Source: Georgenia daeguensis (GTDB lineage Bacteria > Actinomycetota > Actinomycetes > Actinomycetales > Actinomycetaceae). From it: a stretch of 64,000 bases of DNA. A program made the translations under genes and the position numbers. The DNA lies in assembly GCF_039537705.1 (NCBI RefSeq), contig NZ_BAABBA010000007.1, forward strand, positions 62,001-126,000, read 5' to 3'. Positions 30,521 to 39,605 of the stretch are shown here, piece by piece. Position 1 is the first letter of the stretch, and each line of letters opens with the position of its first letter. The notes under the pieces are model-generated. The model saw nothing but the letters and a program-made list of their open reading frames with translations. It was not told where the DNA came from and ran no database searches.

Positions 30521-31177
30521 ATGAGAATCGTCATCGCCGGCGGGCACGGCAAGATCGCCCGCATCCTCTCGCGCCACCTCGCCGACCGCGGCGACGACGT
30601 CGTGGGCCTCATCCGTAACCCCGACCATGCGGCGGACCTGCGCGCCGCGGGCGCCGAGCCCGTCGTCTTCGACCTCGAGAAGGGCACCGCTGACGAGCTC
30701 GCCCGGATCGTCGAGGGCGCGGACGCCGTCGTCTTCGCCGCCGGGGCCGGTCCGGGCAGCGGTGCGGCGCGCAAGGACACCGTCGACCGCGGCGGCGCCG
30801 TGCTCCTTGCCGACGCCGCGGAGGCGGCGGGCGTGCGCCGGTACGTGATGGTCTCGTCCATGGGGGCCGGGAGGGGTGGCGCCGGCATCGAGGACGAGGT
30901 GTTCGCCGCCTACCAGGAGGCGAAGAAGGCGGCCGACGAGGACCTCATGTCGCGCGACCTCGAGTGGACCGTCATCCGCCCCGGCGGCCTCACCGACGAA
31001 CCGGGCACCGGCAAGGTGACGATGGCGCCGGAGACCGGGCGGGGCACCATCCCGCGCGAGGACGTCGCGCGCGTCATCTGCGCCGTGCTGGACGACCCCG
31101 CCAGCGACGGAGTGGTCACCGAGGTGATCTCCGGCGACGAGCGCATCGCCGTCGCGCTCGCCGATCTGACGGAGTAG
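30521..31177 (+). CDS. NAD(P)H-binding atypical short-chain dehydrogenase
   Basis: 218 residues. Rossmann start MRIVIAGGHGKIARIL (GxxGxxA type), GADAVVFAAGAGPGSGAARKDTVDRGGA, and VSSMGAG where the usual YxxxK is replaced, as in the NmrA/HSCARG-like atypical SDRs (YwnB/YtfG-like). Probably an NAD(P)H-binding regulator or reductase; substrate unknown. ATG 30521 lies 7 bases after TAACGT (30508-30513) with no ribosome site, a leaderless layout. The short gap before it contains repeats of GGTCGGGC. Confidence 0.8.
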   Translation: MRIVIAGGHGKIARILSRHLADRGDDVVGLIRNPDHAADLRAAGAEPVVFDLEKGTADELARIVEGADAVVFAAGAGPGSGAARKDTVDRGGAVLLADAAEAAGVRRYVMVSSMGAGRGGAGIEDEVFAAYQEAKKAADEDLMSRDLEWTVIRPGGLTDEPGTGKVTMAPETGRGTIPREDVARVICAVLDDPASDGVVTEVISGDERIAVALADLTE

Positions 31178-31212
31178 GCGAAGCCACCTCGGGAGGCAGG
31201 CGGCACGCGGCC

Positions 31213-31677
31213 TCAGGGACTCAGCGCGGAGGCGGCGCGGGCGTCGACCCGGCGCCGCGCCAGGTCCAGGCGCGTCTGGATCTCCAGCACGGAGCAGGAC
31301 ATCTCCGTGCGGTCGACGAGACCGGCCGAGACGATCCATCTCGCCAGCGACGCCACCACGATCAGCTGCGCCCGGGCCTGGTGGACGCCCGGCATGATCC
31401 ACTCCGGGTCGAGGAACCCGGGCAGGGTCGCGAGCAGCGCCTCCGGGCCGGTCACCCGCGCCACGGCCCCGGCCGGATCCACCTGCCGCTCGGCCTCCAC
31501 CAGCGTGCGCTCCGCGTCCGTGAGCCAGTGCTCGGCCTCGGTGTCGAGGTAGGTCTCGAGGTGGGTCCGCACCTGCCGGCTCCGGCCGAACATCGACGGA
31601 TGACGCAGGATCGGGGTGCGGGCGTAGAAGACGTCGAGCACCCGCTGCGCGGAGACCGGCACGGCCTGGTTGTCCAT
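31213..31677 (-). CDS. Conserved-looking hypothetical protein
   Basis: 154 residues, mostly helical with several Trp and acidic residues (HLETYLDTEAEHWLTDAERTLVEAERQVD). No signal peptide, membrane segment or catalytic motif is recognised. ATG 31677 is preceded by GGGAG. Converges with the NAD(P)H-binding gene and is divergent from rplU. I do not recognise a family. Confidence 0.6.
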   Translation of the reverse strand: MDNQAVPVSAQRVLDVFYARTPILRHPSMFGRSRQVRTHLETYLDTEAEHWLTDAERTLVEAERQVDPAGAVARVTGPEALLATLPGFLDPEWIMPGVHQARAQLIVVASLARWIVSAGLVDRTEMSCSVLEIQTRLDLARRRVDARAASALSP

Positions 31678-31975
31678 GCACGAAGGCTCCCACCCGGCAC
31701 CGACATCCGGCGGAGGTCACCAGGCGCCGGCGGGCACGGGTATCCTCCGAGAGGGAGCGGGGAGGGACAACGGCACGCTCACTGTGCCGGATCCCACACG
31801 TCGCGGGCCGTCCCGACGGGCGTCGGACGTTTGCCCAGAGCGCCCGCTCCGCGTAACCTAGAGCGTCGGTGCGCCACGCGGCGCGCCTGTTCCGTGGGTC
31901 CAGAGCGCCCGGCGGGGACCAACCGGTTCCCCGGGCACCTCAGGACCACCCGCAACGACAGAATCGAGCAGCAAC

Positions 31976-32284
31976 GTGGTGTACGCGATCGTCAAGGCCG
32001 GCGGCCGTCAGGAGAAGGTGTCCGTCGGCGACGTCGTCGTCGTCGACAGGCTGACCGGGCAGGTCGGCGACTCCGTCGAGCTCGAGCCCATCATGCTCGT
32101 CGACGGTGACAAGGTCACCACGGGCGCCGGCGACCTGGACAAGGTCAAGGTGACTGCCGAGATCGTGCGAGCCGAGAAGGGCCCGAAGATCTCGATCATG
32201 AAGTTCAAGAACAAGACCGGCTACCGCAAGCGCATGGGTCACCGCAGCAAGCTGACCCGCCTCAAGGTCACCGGCATCAAGTAA
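31976..32284 (+). CDS. rplU: 50S ribosomal protein L21
   Basis: 102 residues, normal length. YAIVKAGGRQEKVSVGD at the N-terminus and KMGHRSKLTRLKVTGI at the C-terminus are diagnostic. Two adjacent GTG codons (31976 and 31979) could start it; the first gives MVYAIV as in many actinobacteria, and a shift of one codon cannot be excluded. The 298 bases upstream contain no gene and presumably the promoter. rpmA follows after 60 bases. Confidence 0.96.
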   Translation: MVYAIVKAGGRQEKVSVGDVVVVDRLTGQVGDSVELEPIMLVDGDKVTTGAGDLDKVKVTAEIVRAEKGPKISIMKFKNKTGYRKRMGHRSKLTRLKVTGIK

Positions 32285-32344
32285 GTCCGCGGCCCTTCCC
32301 GGGCCCGTTCCTCACGTACGAACGAACACGAAAGCAGGTTCGAG

Positions 32345-32602
32345 ATGGCACACAAGAAGGGCGCCAGCTCCTCCCGGAACGGCCGCGACTCCAACGCCCA
32401 GCGCCTCGGTGTGAAGCGTTTCGGCGGCCAGGTCGTCAAGGCCGGCGAGATCATCGTCCGCCAGCGCGGCACCCACTTCCACCCCGGCCTCAACGTGGGT
32501 CGCGGCAAGGACGACACCCTGTTCGCCCTCGAGGCGGGCTCGGTCGCCTTCGGCAACCGCCGCGGCCGCAAGGTCGTCGACATCGTCCTGGCTGACGCCT
32601 GA
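32345..32602 (+). CDS. rpmA: 50S ribosomal protein L27
   Basis: 85 residues. Starts AHKKGASSSRNGRDSNAQRLGVKRFGGQ, whose N-terminal arm reaches the peptidyl-transferase centre. There is no Firmicutes-type cleaved extension. ATG 32345 is supported by the conserved N-terminus. Co-transcribed with rplU; a strong hairpin separates it from obg. Confidence 0.97.
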   Translation: MAHKKGASSSRNGRDSNAQRLGVKRFGGQVVKAGEIIVRQRGTHFHPGLNVGRGKDDTLFALEAGSVAFGNRRGRKVVDIVLADA

Positions 32603-32620
32603 GACGACACTGAACGCCTG

Positions 32621-32653
32621 CAGGGGCGGACGGCCGCGAGCCGTCCGCCCCTG
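32621..32653 (+). terminator. Terminator between rpmA and obg
   Basis: Perfect 14-bp stem CAGGGGCGGACGGC / GCCGTCCGCCCCTG with a 5-base loop. Likely separates high-level ribosomal protein expression from obg. Confidence 0.85.
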
Positions 32654-32694
32654 TTGCATGCTTGGAACTGAGAACTGCTGAGAGGACGACGGCG

Positions 32695-34251
32695 ATGGCC
32701 ACCTTCGTGGACCGTGTGGTGATCCACGTCGCGGCGGGCGACGGCGGGAACGGCTGCGCCTCCATCCGGCGCGAGAAGTTCAAGCCCCTCGCGGGCCCGG
32801 ACGGCGCGAACGGCGGCCGGGGCGGCGACGTCGTGCTCGTCGTGGACCCGCAGACGACGACGCTGCTGGGGTACCACCACCAGCCCCACCGCCGCGCGAC
32901 CTCGGGCACCCAGGGTGCCGGCGACATGCGGGCCGGGAAGACGGGCGAGGACCTGATCCTGCCCGTGCCGGACGGGACGGTCGTGAAGACGACCGAGGGC
33001 GAGGTGCTGGCCGACCTGGTCGGCGAGGGCACCCGCTTCGTCGCCGCCACCGGCGGGCACGGCGGCCTCGGCAACGCCGCACTCGCCTCGCCGCGCCGCA
33101 AGGCCCCGGGCTTCGCGCTGCTGGGGGAGGAGGGCGAGCAGATCGACCTCGTCCTGGAGCTGAAGTCGGTCGCCGACGTCGCCCTGGTGGGCTTCCCGAG
33201 CGCGGGGAAGTCCTCGCTCATCGCCGCGATGTCCGCCGCGCGCCCGAAGATCGCCGACTATCCGTTCACGACGCTCGTGCCGAACCTCGGTGTGGTGCAG
33301 GCGGGCGAGGAGCGCTACACGGTCGCCGACGTGCCCGGCCTCATCCCGGGCGCCTCTGAGGGCCGGGGCCTGGGGCTGGAGTTCCTCCGCCACATCGAGC
33401 GGTGCGCCGTGATCGTGCACGTGCTCGACTGTGCCACCCTCGAGCCGGGCCGCGACCCGGTCAGCGACCTCGACACGATCGAGGCGGAGCTCGCTGCCTA
33501 CGCCGGCGACCTCGACATCGCCGGGGGCCGCGTGCCGCTGATGGAGCGCCCGCGGGTCGTGGTGCTGAACAAGATCGACGTGCCCGAGGCCCGCGAGCTC
33601 GCGGAGCTGGTGCGTCCGGACCTCGAGGCCCGCGGTCTGCGCGTGTTCGAGGTCTCGACGGCGTCCCACGAGGGTCTGCGGCCGCTCTCCTTCGCGCTCG
33701 CCGAGATCGTCTCCCGCGCGCGCGCGGAGGCGCCGACCGCCGAGAAGACCCGGGTGATCCTGCGGCCGAAGGCGGTCGACGACGCGGGCTTCACCGTCAC
33801 GCAGCGCAAGGGCTCCGACGGGCCGTACTTCCAGATCCGCGGTATCAAGCCGGAGCGGTGGGTGCGCCAGACGGACTTCAACAACGACGAGGCCGTCGGC
33901 TACCTCGCCGACCGGCTCGCCCGGCTCGGTGTCGAGGACGAGCTGTTCAAGGCCGGCGCGGTCGCGGGCGACACGGTCGTCATCGGTCCCGCCGAGGGCG
34001 GTGTGGTCTTCGACTGGGAGCCGACGCTCCAGACGGGCGCGGAGCTGCTCGGACCTCGCGGCACCGACCTGCGCCTGGAGGAGGGCGCACGCCCCACGCG
34101 CGCGGAGAAGCGTCAGGGTTTCCACGAGATGATGGACGCCAAGGCCGCCGCCCGCGAGGAGCTGTGGACCGAGCGGCAGGCCGGAGTGTGGGTGGACCCG
34201 GAGGACGAGGAGTCGTCGTCGGCCGACGACCTCGAGGCCGACACCCGCTGA
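32695..34251 (+). CDS. obg: GTPase Obg/CgtA
   Basis: 518 residues. Ribosome-associated GTPase for 50S maturation and growth control. Glycine-rich Obg fold (1-158) starting ATFVDRVVIHVAAGDGGNGC, G domain with Walker A GFPSAGKSS (near 166), DVPGL and NKID, and an OCT domain (about 355-430) typical of Gram-positive Obg. A charged tail of about 85 residues follows, as in other actinobacteria. ATG 32695 is chosen over upstream ATG 32662 because GAGAGGA precedes it and the conserved start begins there. Confidence 0.95.
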   Translation: MATFVDRVVIHVAAGDGGNGCASIRREKFKPLAGPDGANGGRGGDVVLVVDPQTTTLLGYHHQPHRRATSGTQGAGDMRAGKTGEDLILPVPDGTVVKTTEGEVLADLVGEGTRFVAATGGHGGLGNAALASPRRKAPGFALLGEEGEQIDLVLELKSVADVALVGFPSAGKSSLIAAMSAARPKIADYPFTTLVPNLGVVQAGEERYTVADVPGLIPGASEGRGLGLEFLRHIERCAVIVHVLDCATLEPGRDPVSDLDTIEAELAAYAGDLDIAGGRVPLMERPRVVVLNKIDVPEARELAELVRPDLEARGLRVFEVSTASHEGLRPLSFALAEIVSRARAEAPTAEKTRVILRPKAVDDAGFTVTQRKGSDGPYFQIRGIKPERWVRQTDFNNDEAVGYLADRLARLGVEDELFKAGAVAGDTVVIGPAEGGVVFDWEPTLQTGAELLGPRGTDLRLEEGARPTRAEKRQGFHEMMDAKAAAREELWTERQAGVWVDPEDEESSSADDLEADTR

Positions 34252-34302
34252 CCGCACGGGGCGAGCTCCCCGAGGTCACGTGGGGTGCACGTCCGTGCGG
34301 TC
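34250..34302. terminator. Bidirectional hairpin between obg and MFS gene
   Basis: GACCGCACGG (34250-34259) pairs with CCGTGCGGTC (34293-34302) across a loop that holds an inner CGGGG/CCCCG hairpin. It overlaps the ends of both convergent genes. Confidence 0.5.
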
Positions 34303-35862
34303 GACGGCGACGCCGGCTCGCCCCGTTGCGGACGCGTCGCGCACCTCGGCGGCCATCTCCAGCATCTGCTCGTCGCTCAGGCTTCGCTGCTCCGGCTGCC
34401 GGCCGGCCTCCAGGGCGGCCTCGGCCGGTGAGCCCGGGGCAACGGCTGAGCCGACCGACGCGGGAACTTCCGTCCCGCGCAGCGACGCGCCCGCGGTCTC
34501 CGGCATGAACCACACGCAGACCAGCCCGACCACGCAGGCACCGATCATGTAGTAGGCCGGGAACAGCAGGTCACCGGTCTGCCCGATCGCCCACTCGTTG
34601 ACCAGAGCGGCGGTCCCGCCGAACAGGGACGTGGCGACGTTGTAGGTGATGGCGAAGCCGGCGAACCGGGCCTGGGTGGGGAACATCGCCGGGAACGTGG
34701 CGGTGATGGTGGACAGCTGCGGCACGTAGAGCAGGCCGAGCACCGCGAAGCCGACCAGGGCCAGCGGGAAGCTCACGCCCATCAGCAGGAAGGTCGGGAT
34801 CGCGAGCAGGATGATCCCGCCCAGGGAGACGTACCAGCTAGGTTTCCGCCCGAGCCGGTCGGAGAGACCGCCGGTCAGCGGCATGACCGCCATCATGGCC
34901 AGCTCCCCGACGAGGATGACGATCAGCCCGGCCGTCGCCGGCAGCCCGATCTGCTGCTCGAGGTAGGTGGGCATGTAGGACAGCAGCGTGTAGTTGACGA
35001 CGTTCAGCGCGATCACCAGTCCGGCCATCACGAGCATCGGACGCCAGTGCCGGCGCACGAGCTCCGCCAGGCCGGGGGCCTCGGGCGTCTGGGCAGGGCC
35101 CGACGTCGCTGCGGGCTCCCCCGGACCGGGTCCGCCGTCGGGCTCCTGCATCTCCTGGAAGACCGGGGTCTCGTCCAGGCGTGAGCGGAGGTAGAACCCG
35201 ATCATGCCCATGGGCAGGGCGAGCAGGAACGGCAGGCGCCAGCCCCACGTCGACATCTGGTCGGGGGAGAGCAGCGTCTCGAGCAGCAGCATGACGGCGG
35301 TGCCGAGGGCGAAGCCGCCCAGGGTGCCGAACTCGAGGAACGAGCCGAAGAAGCCTCGTCGGCGGTCGGGCGCGTACTCGGACATGAAGGTCGCGGCGCC
35401 GCCGTACTCCCCGCCCGTGGAGAAGCCCTGGACCATCCGCAGCACGATGAGCAGCACGGGGGCGAGGAGGCCCACCTGCTCGAACGTGGGCAGGACGCCG
35501 ATCAGGAACGTGGCGCCGGACATGAGCAGGATGGTGAGCGCGAGCACGCCCTTGCGCCCCAGCCGGTCGCCGATCGGGCCCCAGACCAGCCCGCCCAGGG
35601 GCCGGACGAGGAAGGAGATCGCGAACGTGGCCAGCGTCAGCAGCATGCCCTCCTCGAAGGGGAAGAAGTGCATGGTGATGTACGCGGTCGCCACCGCGTA
35701 GACGCCGTAGTCGAACCACTCGGTGGCGTTGCCCAGGGCCGAGGCGGCCGTGGCCCGGCGGACGGCGCCGGCGTTGGTCCTCGGTGGGCGGCTGTGGCGG
35801 GAGAACCTGTTACGGCTGGGAACGGGCCGCTGGGAGTGGGCGGGGTCGCTGGTCGTGGACAC
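34276..35862 (-). CDS. MFS transporter, metabolite:H+ symporter type (ProP/ShiA-like)
   Basis: 528 residues, 12 membrane helices. GNATEWFDYGVYAVATAYI at the first helix, GDRLGRKGVLALTILLM after helix 2 and STGGEYGGAATFMSEYAP at helix 5 are hallmarks of the metabolite:H+ symporter family, which includes osmolyte (ProP), shikimate, citrate and alpha-ketoglutarate carriers. The loop between helices 6 and 7 is Pro/Gly-rich. GTG 35862 follows AGGAAGGA by 7 bases; longer in-frame starts would add Arg/Pro-rich non-conserved sequence. Substrate unknown. Confidence 0.87.
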   Translation of the reverse strand: MSTTSDPAHSQRPVPSRNRFSRHSRPPRTNAGAVRRATAASALGNATEWFDYGVYAVATAYITMHFFPFEEGMLLTLATFAISFLVRPLGGLVWGPIGDRLGRKGVLALTILLMSGATFLIGVLPTFEQVGLLAPVLLIVLRMVQGFSTGGEYGGAATFMSEYAPDRRRGFFGSFLEFGTLGGFALGTAVMLLLETLLSPDQMSTWGWRLPFLLALPMGMIGFYLRSRLDETPVFQEMQEPDGGPGPGEPAATSGPAQTPEAPGLAELVRRHWRPMLVMAGLVIALNVVNYTLLSYMPTYLEQQIGLPATAGLIVILVGELAMMAVMPLTGGLSDRLGRKPSWYVSLGGIILLAIPTFLLMGVSFPLALVGFAVLGLLYVPQLSTITATFPAMFPTQARFAGFAITYNVATSLFGGTAALVNEWAIGQTGDLLFPAYYMIGACVVGLVCVWFMPETAGASLRGTEVPASVGSAVAPGSPAEAALEAGRQPEQRSLSDEQMLEMAAEVRDASATGRAGVAVDRTDVHPT

Positions 35863-36148
35863 GGATGTCCTTCCTGGCGCTCGCGGGCGGGTGGTCTCAT
35901 CGGTCTGCCCCCAGCCAGTGCCCTCGAGCGCCAGCCAGGGGCCGGCGCGCGCGGCGCTCGTACGCGGCGCTGCGGTTCTGCTGCGGACGACAAGCATCCG
36001 GGGGACGGCTCGTGGCGGTGCACGGGATACGGACTGGAGGTGAGCCGTCGACGTTAGCGAAGCCCGTGACGGTAGCCAAATGGACACACCCGGGGCACTC
36101 GGCCGCCCGGGCCGTGCCCGCTGAGCTCGCCGGGCACGGCCGACCCGC

Positions 36149-37549
36149 TCACCCCGGCGAGATGTTGTGGTTCAGCCGGAAGAGGTTCTCCGGGTCGTAC
36201 CGCCGCTTGAGCGCAACGAGGCGGTCCAGCTTCTCCTGCCCGTAGACAGCCAGGGCTGCCGCCCGCCAGTCGGCGTCCTTCTCGTAGCCCATGAAGTTGA
36301 CGTACTGCCCGCCGGTCGCGAAGGGCGCCATGTCGGCGGCGAAACCCTTGACGAAATCGGTGCGGGCGGCGTCGTCGGCGGGGTCCTGCCAGAACCCGTA
36401 GATGTTGAGCCAGAACCGCGCCGACCGGGCCGGGAAGGGCGTCGCCCCCTCCGGCACGCGCGAGAACGCCCCGCCCATGTGGTGGATGTCGATCCCTGTG
36501 CCGATCCACCGCTGCTCTGCCGCCCGGCGAAGGACGACGTCGATGACCTCCTCGTCGAGGCGGTCGAACGAGGTGTTCTTCCAGTACCCCCGCGAGCCCT
36601 TGGGGACCATGGCGTCGAACGCGGACTGCCAGGTCAGCCAGTCGCCCTCGATCTCCTCGACGTCCGGAGGGGCCTGCCGGCGCAGCTCGTCCACGAGCCG
36701 TTCCGAGCTTCCGCGATCCTCCGGGTCGGCCCACGCGCTGGCGAGGATGAGCAGGGGGTCGTCGCCGGCCTCGAGCATGGGCGGCGGGACGAGGAAGGTG
36801 GCGATCGCCTGCATCGCGTCCGGCAGGTCCCGCGTCCACTCCTCCCAGGCGGCCAGGGCGGTGCGCCAGTGGGGCTCCGTGTAGATCAGGTTCACCCCGT
36901 GCAGGACCGGGGGCAGGGGGTGGGCGCGGAACGTGAAGGTCGTGACCACGCCGAAGTTCCCGCCGCCGCCCCGCAGGCCCCACAGCAGCTCGGGGTGCTC
37001 GCGGTCGTTGGCCCGCACCCGCTCGCCCGATGCCGTCAGGACCTCCGCCTCGACGAGGTTGTCGGCCGCGAGACCGTGGGCGCGGGTCAGCCATCCCACG
37101 CCTCCACCCAGCGTGAGCCCGCCCACGCCCGTGCGGGAGATGACGCCGAGGGGCACCGCTAGCCCGTGCGGCACTGTCGCCCTGTCCACGTCGGCGAGCA
37201 CGGCGCCCCCTCCCACGCGAACGACCCCGCGCTCCGGGTCCACCTCGACCCGGTTCAGCCCACCAAGGTCGATGACGATCCCACGGTCGACCGTGCCGTA
37301 CCCGGCCACGCCGTGGCCGCCGCCGCGCACCGCGAGCGGGAGGTCACGATGGCGTGCGTAGTCGATGGCCGCGGCGACGTCATCCTCGTTCGCGACGCGC
37401 ACGACGGCGAGCGGCTTCTTGTCGATCATGCCGTTCCACACATGGCGCGCGTCCTCGAAGCCGTCGTCGTCGGCGGCGACGACGGTGCCGGCCACCTGGG
37501 ACCGCAGGTCGTCCACGGCGCCCGGGACGGCGGTCGTCTCGTCATGCAT
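36149..37549 (-). CDS. FAD-linked oxidase with berberine-bridge C-terminus
   Basis: 466 residues. PCMH-type FAD-binding domain (about 35-210) with LAVRGGGHGVAGYG, whose His (near residue 73) is the usual 8-alpha covalent FAD ligand, and GVGGLTLGGGVGWLTRAHGL, where the second Cys linkage of bicovalent members is replaced by Gly, so FAD is probably held by one bond or non-covalently. The C-terminal BBE motif RYDPENLFRLNHNI is present. Likely oxidises an alcohol, sugar or aldehyde; substrate unknown. ATG 37549 follows GAGGTGGA. Confidence 0.87.
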   Translation of the reverse strand: MHDETTAVPGAVDDLRSQVAGTVVAADDDGFEDARHVWNGMIDKKPLAVVRVANEDDVAAAIDYARHRDLPLAVRGGGHGVAGYGTVDRGIVIDLGGLNRVEVDPERGVVRVGGGAVLADVDRATVPHGLAVPLGVISRTGVGGLTLGGGVGWLTRAHGLAADNLVEAEVLTASGERVRANDREHPELLWGLRGGGGNFGVVTTFTFRAHPLPPVLHGVNLIYTEPHWRTALAAWEEWTRDLPDAMQAIATFLVPPPMLEAGDDPLLILASAWADPEDRGSSERLVDELRRQAPPDVEEIEGDWLTWQSAFDAMVPKGSRGYWKNTSFDRLDEEVIDVVLRRAAEQRWIGTGIDIHHMGGAFSRVPEGATPFPARSARFWLNIYGFWQDPADDAARTDFVKGFAADMAPFATGGQYVNFMGYEKDADWRAAALAVYGQEKLDRLVALKRRYDPENLFRLNHNISPG

Positions 37550-37709
37550 CGGTTCCACCTCACGAGCCGCCCGCGCGGGTCGCGGCAGGGCCCGGACGGC
37601 GGGCGCCCGGCCGCGGTGACGGGCAATGCCGCCCGTCGGCACCGTCCTCCCAGCATGCGCCCCGGCCGTCCGGCGCCTCAAGGGTGACGACCGCCCGAAA
37701 GACGCGAGA

Positions 37710-37771
37710 CTGCTGCTGCTGGTGTGCTAACGGTGCTGCTGCTCGTGGTGCTGGTGCTGCTGCTGCTGCTG
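37710..37771. repeat. Imperfect CTG trinucleotide repeat
   Basis: A run dominated by CTG/GTG triplets, with uninterrupted (CTG)4 and (CTG)5-6 stretches, in the non-coding gap upstream of the BBE gene. It produces a poly-Gln-like frame on the minus strand that is not a credible gene. Confidence 0.85.
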
Positions 37772-37824
37772 CGCCGACGTCGCCCTGGGATGCCGCCTTC
37801 GCGCTGCGGTGTCACGGTAGGCGC

Positions 37825-38058
37825 ATGAGCGAGAGCGAGAACGACCAGCAGCCAGGCCAGTCGGACTGGGTCCGCCCCGGCGGTGCTCGTCCGCGCGGGG
37901 ACAGGGACGTGGCCGGCGGTGCCGCCTCGGGAGACGCCCTGAGCCCCTCTCCCGAGGTGCACGGGGACGAGGGCGGCGGCGACCTGAACGCCGGCGCCGA
38001 GGAGGACTCGGTGGACCGCGGCCCGGACGGCGGTCACCGGAGCCCGCCCCAGGTCTGA
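37825..38058 (+). CDS. Small acidic hydrophilic protein (doubtful)
   Basis: 77 residues, low complexity, rich in Gly, Asp, Glu, Ser and Pro, no hydrophobic core, so it would be disordered. ATG 37825 lies 6 bases after CACGGT, resembling the leaderless starts elsewhere in the window, and there is no ribosome site. Ends 59 bases before the proB start. It may be a real small protein or a chance frame. Confidence 0.4.
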   Translation: MSESENDQQPGQSDWVRPGGARPRGDRDVAGGAASGDALSPSPEVHGDEGGGDLNAGAEEDSVDRGPDGGHRSPPQV

Positions 38059-38117
38059 GCTGCCCGCTCCCGTGGACCGGTGCCCGGCCGGTGGTGCGGA
38101 TGCGGGAAGATGTCCGG

Positions 38118-39254
38118 GTGAACCTGCCGCTGGCCAACCGGGCCGGGGTCGCTCGGGCCCCGCGGATCGTCGTCAAGGTCGGCTCGTCGTCCCTGACGGC
38201 AGCCGACGGCAGCCTCGACCTTCCCTCGCTGCGCCACCTCGTGGCGGTCATCGCCGCTCGCCGAGCCGCCGGGCAGCAGGTGGTTCTCGTGTCCTCCGGC
38301 GCCATCGCGGCGGGCATCTCGCCGCTCGGCCTGCCGGGCAAGCCGAAGGACCTCGCCACCGCGCAGGCCACGGCGAGCGTCGGCCAGGGCCTCCTCGTCG
38401 CCCGTTACACGGAGGCGTTCGGGCGGCACGGTCAGACCGTCGGCCAGGTGCTGCTCACCGCCGAGGACCTCATCCGCCGTCAGAACTACGCCAACGCCCA
38501 GCGCGCCCTGGAGCGGCTTCTCGCGCTCGGCGTCGTCCCGGTGGTCAACGAGAACGACACGGTGGCCACCGACGAGATCCGCTTCGGTGACAACGACCGG
38601 CTCGCGGCGCTGGTCTCGCACCTCGTCAGGGCCGACGCCCTCGTGCTGCTCACCGACGTCGACGGGCTGTACGACGGCCCGCCGACGCGCCCGGGCACCC
38701 GCCTGATCCGCACGGTCACGACCGGGGCTGACCTCGCCGGCGTGGAGGTCACCGGCCGGGGGAGCGACATCGGGACCGGCGGCATGGTCACCAAGCTCGA
38801 CGCCGCGTCCATCGCCACCGGCTCGGGCATCCCCGTGGTGCTCACCTCCGCCGCGAACGTCGAGCCCGCGCTCGCCGGCGAGGAGGTCGGCACCTGGTTC
38901 GCCGCGACCGGGCGCCGTAAGTCCGCGCGCCGGCTCTGGCTGGCCCACGCCGCCCAGGTGCGCGGCCGCCTGCACCTCGACGCCGGAGCCGCCCGGGCCG
39001 TCACCGACGGCAAGCGCTCGCTCCTGGCGGCCGGCATCACGGGCGTCGACGGCGACTTCGAGCCGGGCGACGCCGTCGAGCTGGTGGGCCCGGACGGCGT
39101 CGTCGCGCGTGGCCTCGTCGCCTACGGCTCGCAGGAGCTGCCCGCCATGCTGGGGAAGTCCTCCGCCCAGCTGCGGGAGAACGGCGACACCCTGCCGCGC
39201 GCCGTCGTCCACCGGGACGACCTGGCGCAGGTGCGCCCGCGCCGGCGACGCTGA
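38118..39254 (+). CDS. proB: Glutamate 5-kinase
   Basis: 378 residues. Phosphorylates glutamate in the first step of proline synthesis. Amino acid kinase domain (about 15-260) with RIVVKVGSSSLT, VSSGAIAAG, VPVVNENDTVATDEIRFGDND and GTGGMVTKLDAA, then a C-terminal PUA domain (about 285-370). GTG 38118 is chosen because GGGAAGA lies 9 bases upstream and it starts near the conserved region; GTG 38091 and ATG 38100 are alternatives. Follows the obg neighbourhood as in many actinobacteria, but proA is not adjacent. Confidence 0.93.
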   Translation: MNLPLANRAGVARAPRIVVKVGSSSLTAADGSLDLPSLRHLVAVIAARRAAGQQVVLVSSGAIAAGISPLGLPGKPKDLATAQATASVGQGLLVARYTEAFGRHGQTVGQVLLTAEDLIRRQNYANAQRALERLLALGVVPVVNENDTVATDEIRFGDNDRLAALVSHLVRADALVLLTDVDGLYDGPPTRPGTRLIRTVTTGADLAGVEVTGRGSDIGTGGMVTKLDAASIATGSGIPVVLTSAANVEPALAGEEVGTWFAATGRRKSARRLWLAHAAQVRGRLHLDAGAARAVTDGKRSLLAAGITGVDGDFEPGDAVELVGPDGVVARGLVAYGSQELPAMLGKSSAQLRENGDTLPRAVVHRDDLAQVRPRRRR

Positions 39255-39288
39255 CCCGGCCGCGCGCGCCTCAGGCGACAGGGGCCCG

Positions 39289-39533
39289 TCACCCGCCCCT
39301 TGAGGCGGCGGCGACAGCCGCGGCGCCGAGCAGGTGCGCGGGCGAGAGCGAGTACGGGCGCACGGCGGTGCCCCGGCCCGACGAGCGGCGCACACGCAGG
39401 TGGTGAACCACAGGACGTCCACGACGACGACGGCCGCCTCGGGCGTCGACAGGCGTGCCGCTCCGACCGGCCCCCACACCAGACGTGCCCCGAAGTCGCG
39501 CTGGCTCCGGTGCTGGTGGGTCAGAAGGGGAAT
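39289..39533 (-). pseudogene. Remnant of a ComB-like 2-phosphosulfolactate phosphatase gene
   Basis: On the minus strand the sequence RDFGARLVWGPVGAARL, then AAVVVVDVLWFTTCVCAARRAG, matches the N-terminus of the ComB family (DVLxFTTAVxVAxxxGA). After a G4 run at 39374-39371 the match continues one base out of frame with GTAVRPYSLSPAHLLGAAA and then meets a stop near 39289. Only about 80 of roughly 240 residues remain, and proB occupies the sequence beyond. Both a frameshift and a truncation are needed, so it is probably decayed. The identification is by motif memory. Confidence 0.5.
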
Positions 39534-39605
39534 TCTGGCAAGCCGCCGGACTCTAGAACTGCTTTCGCGCCGCGTCCACCGCCCTCCCGGTCCGTCTCAG
39601 CCACC

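Noticed and set aside
37678..38371. Minus-strand frame with poly-Gln/His stretch
   Set aside because: Arises from the CTG repeat and overlaps the start of proB; no ribosome site and no conserved sequence.
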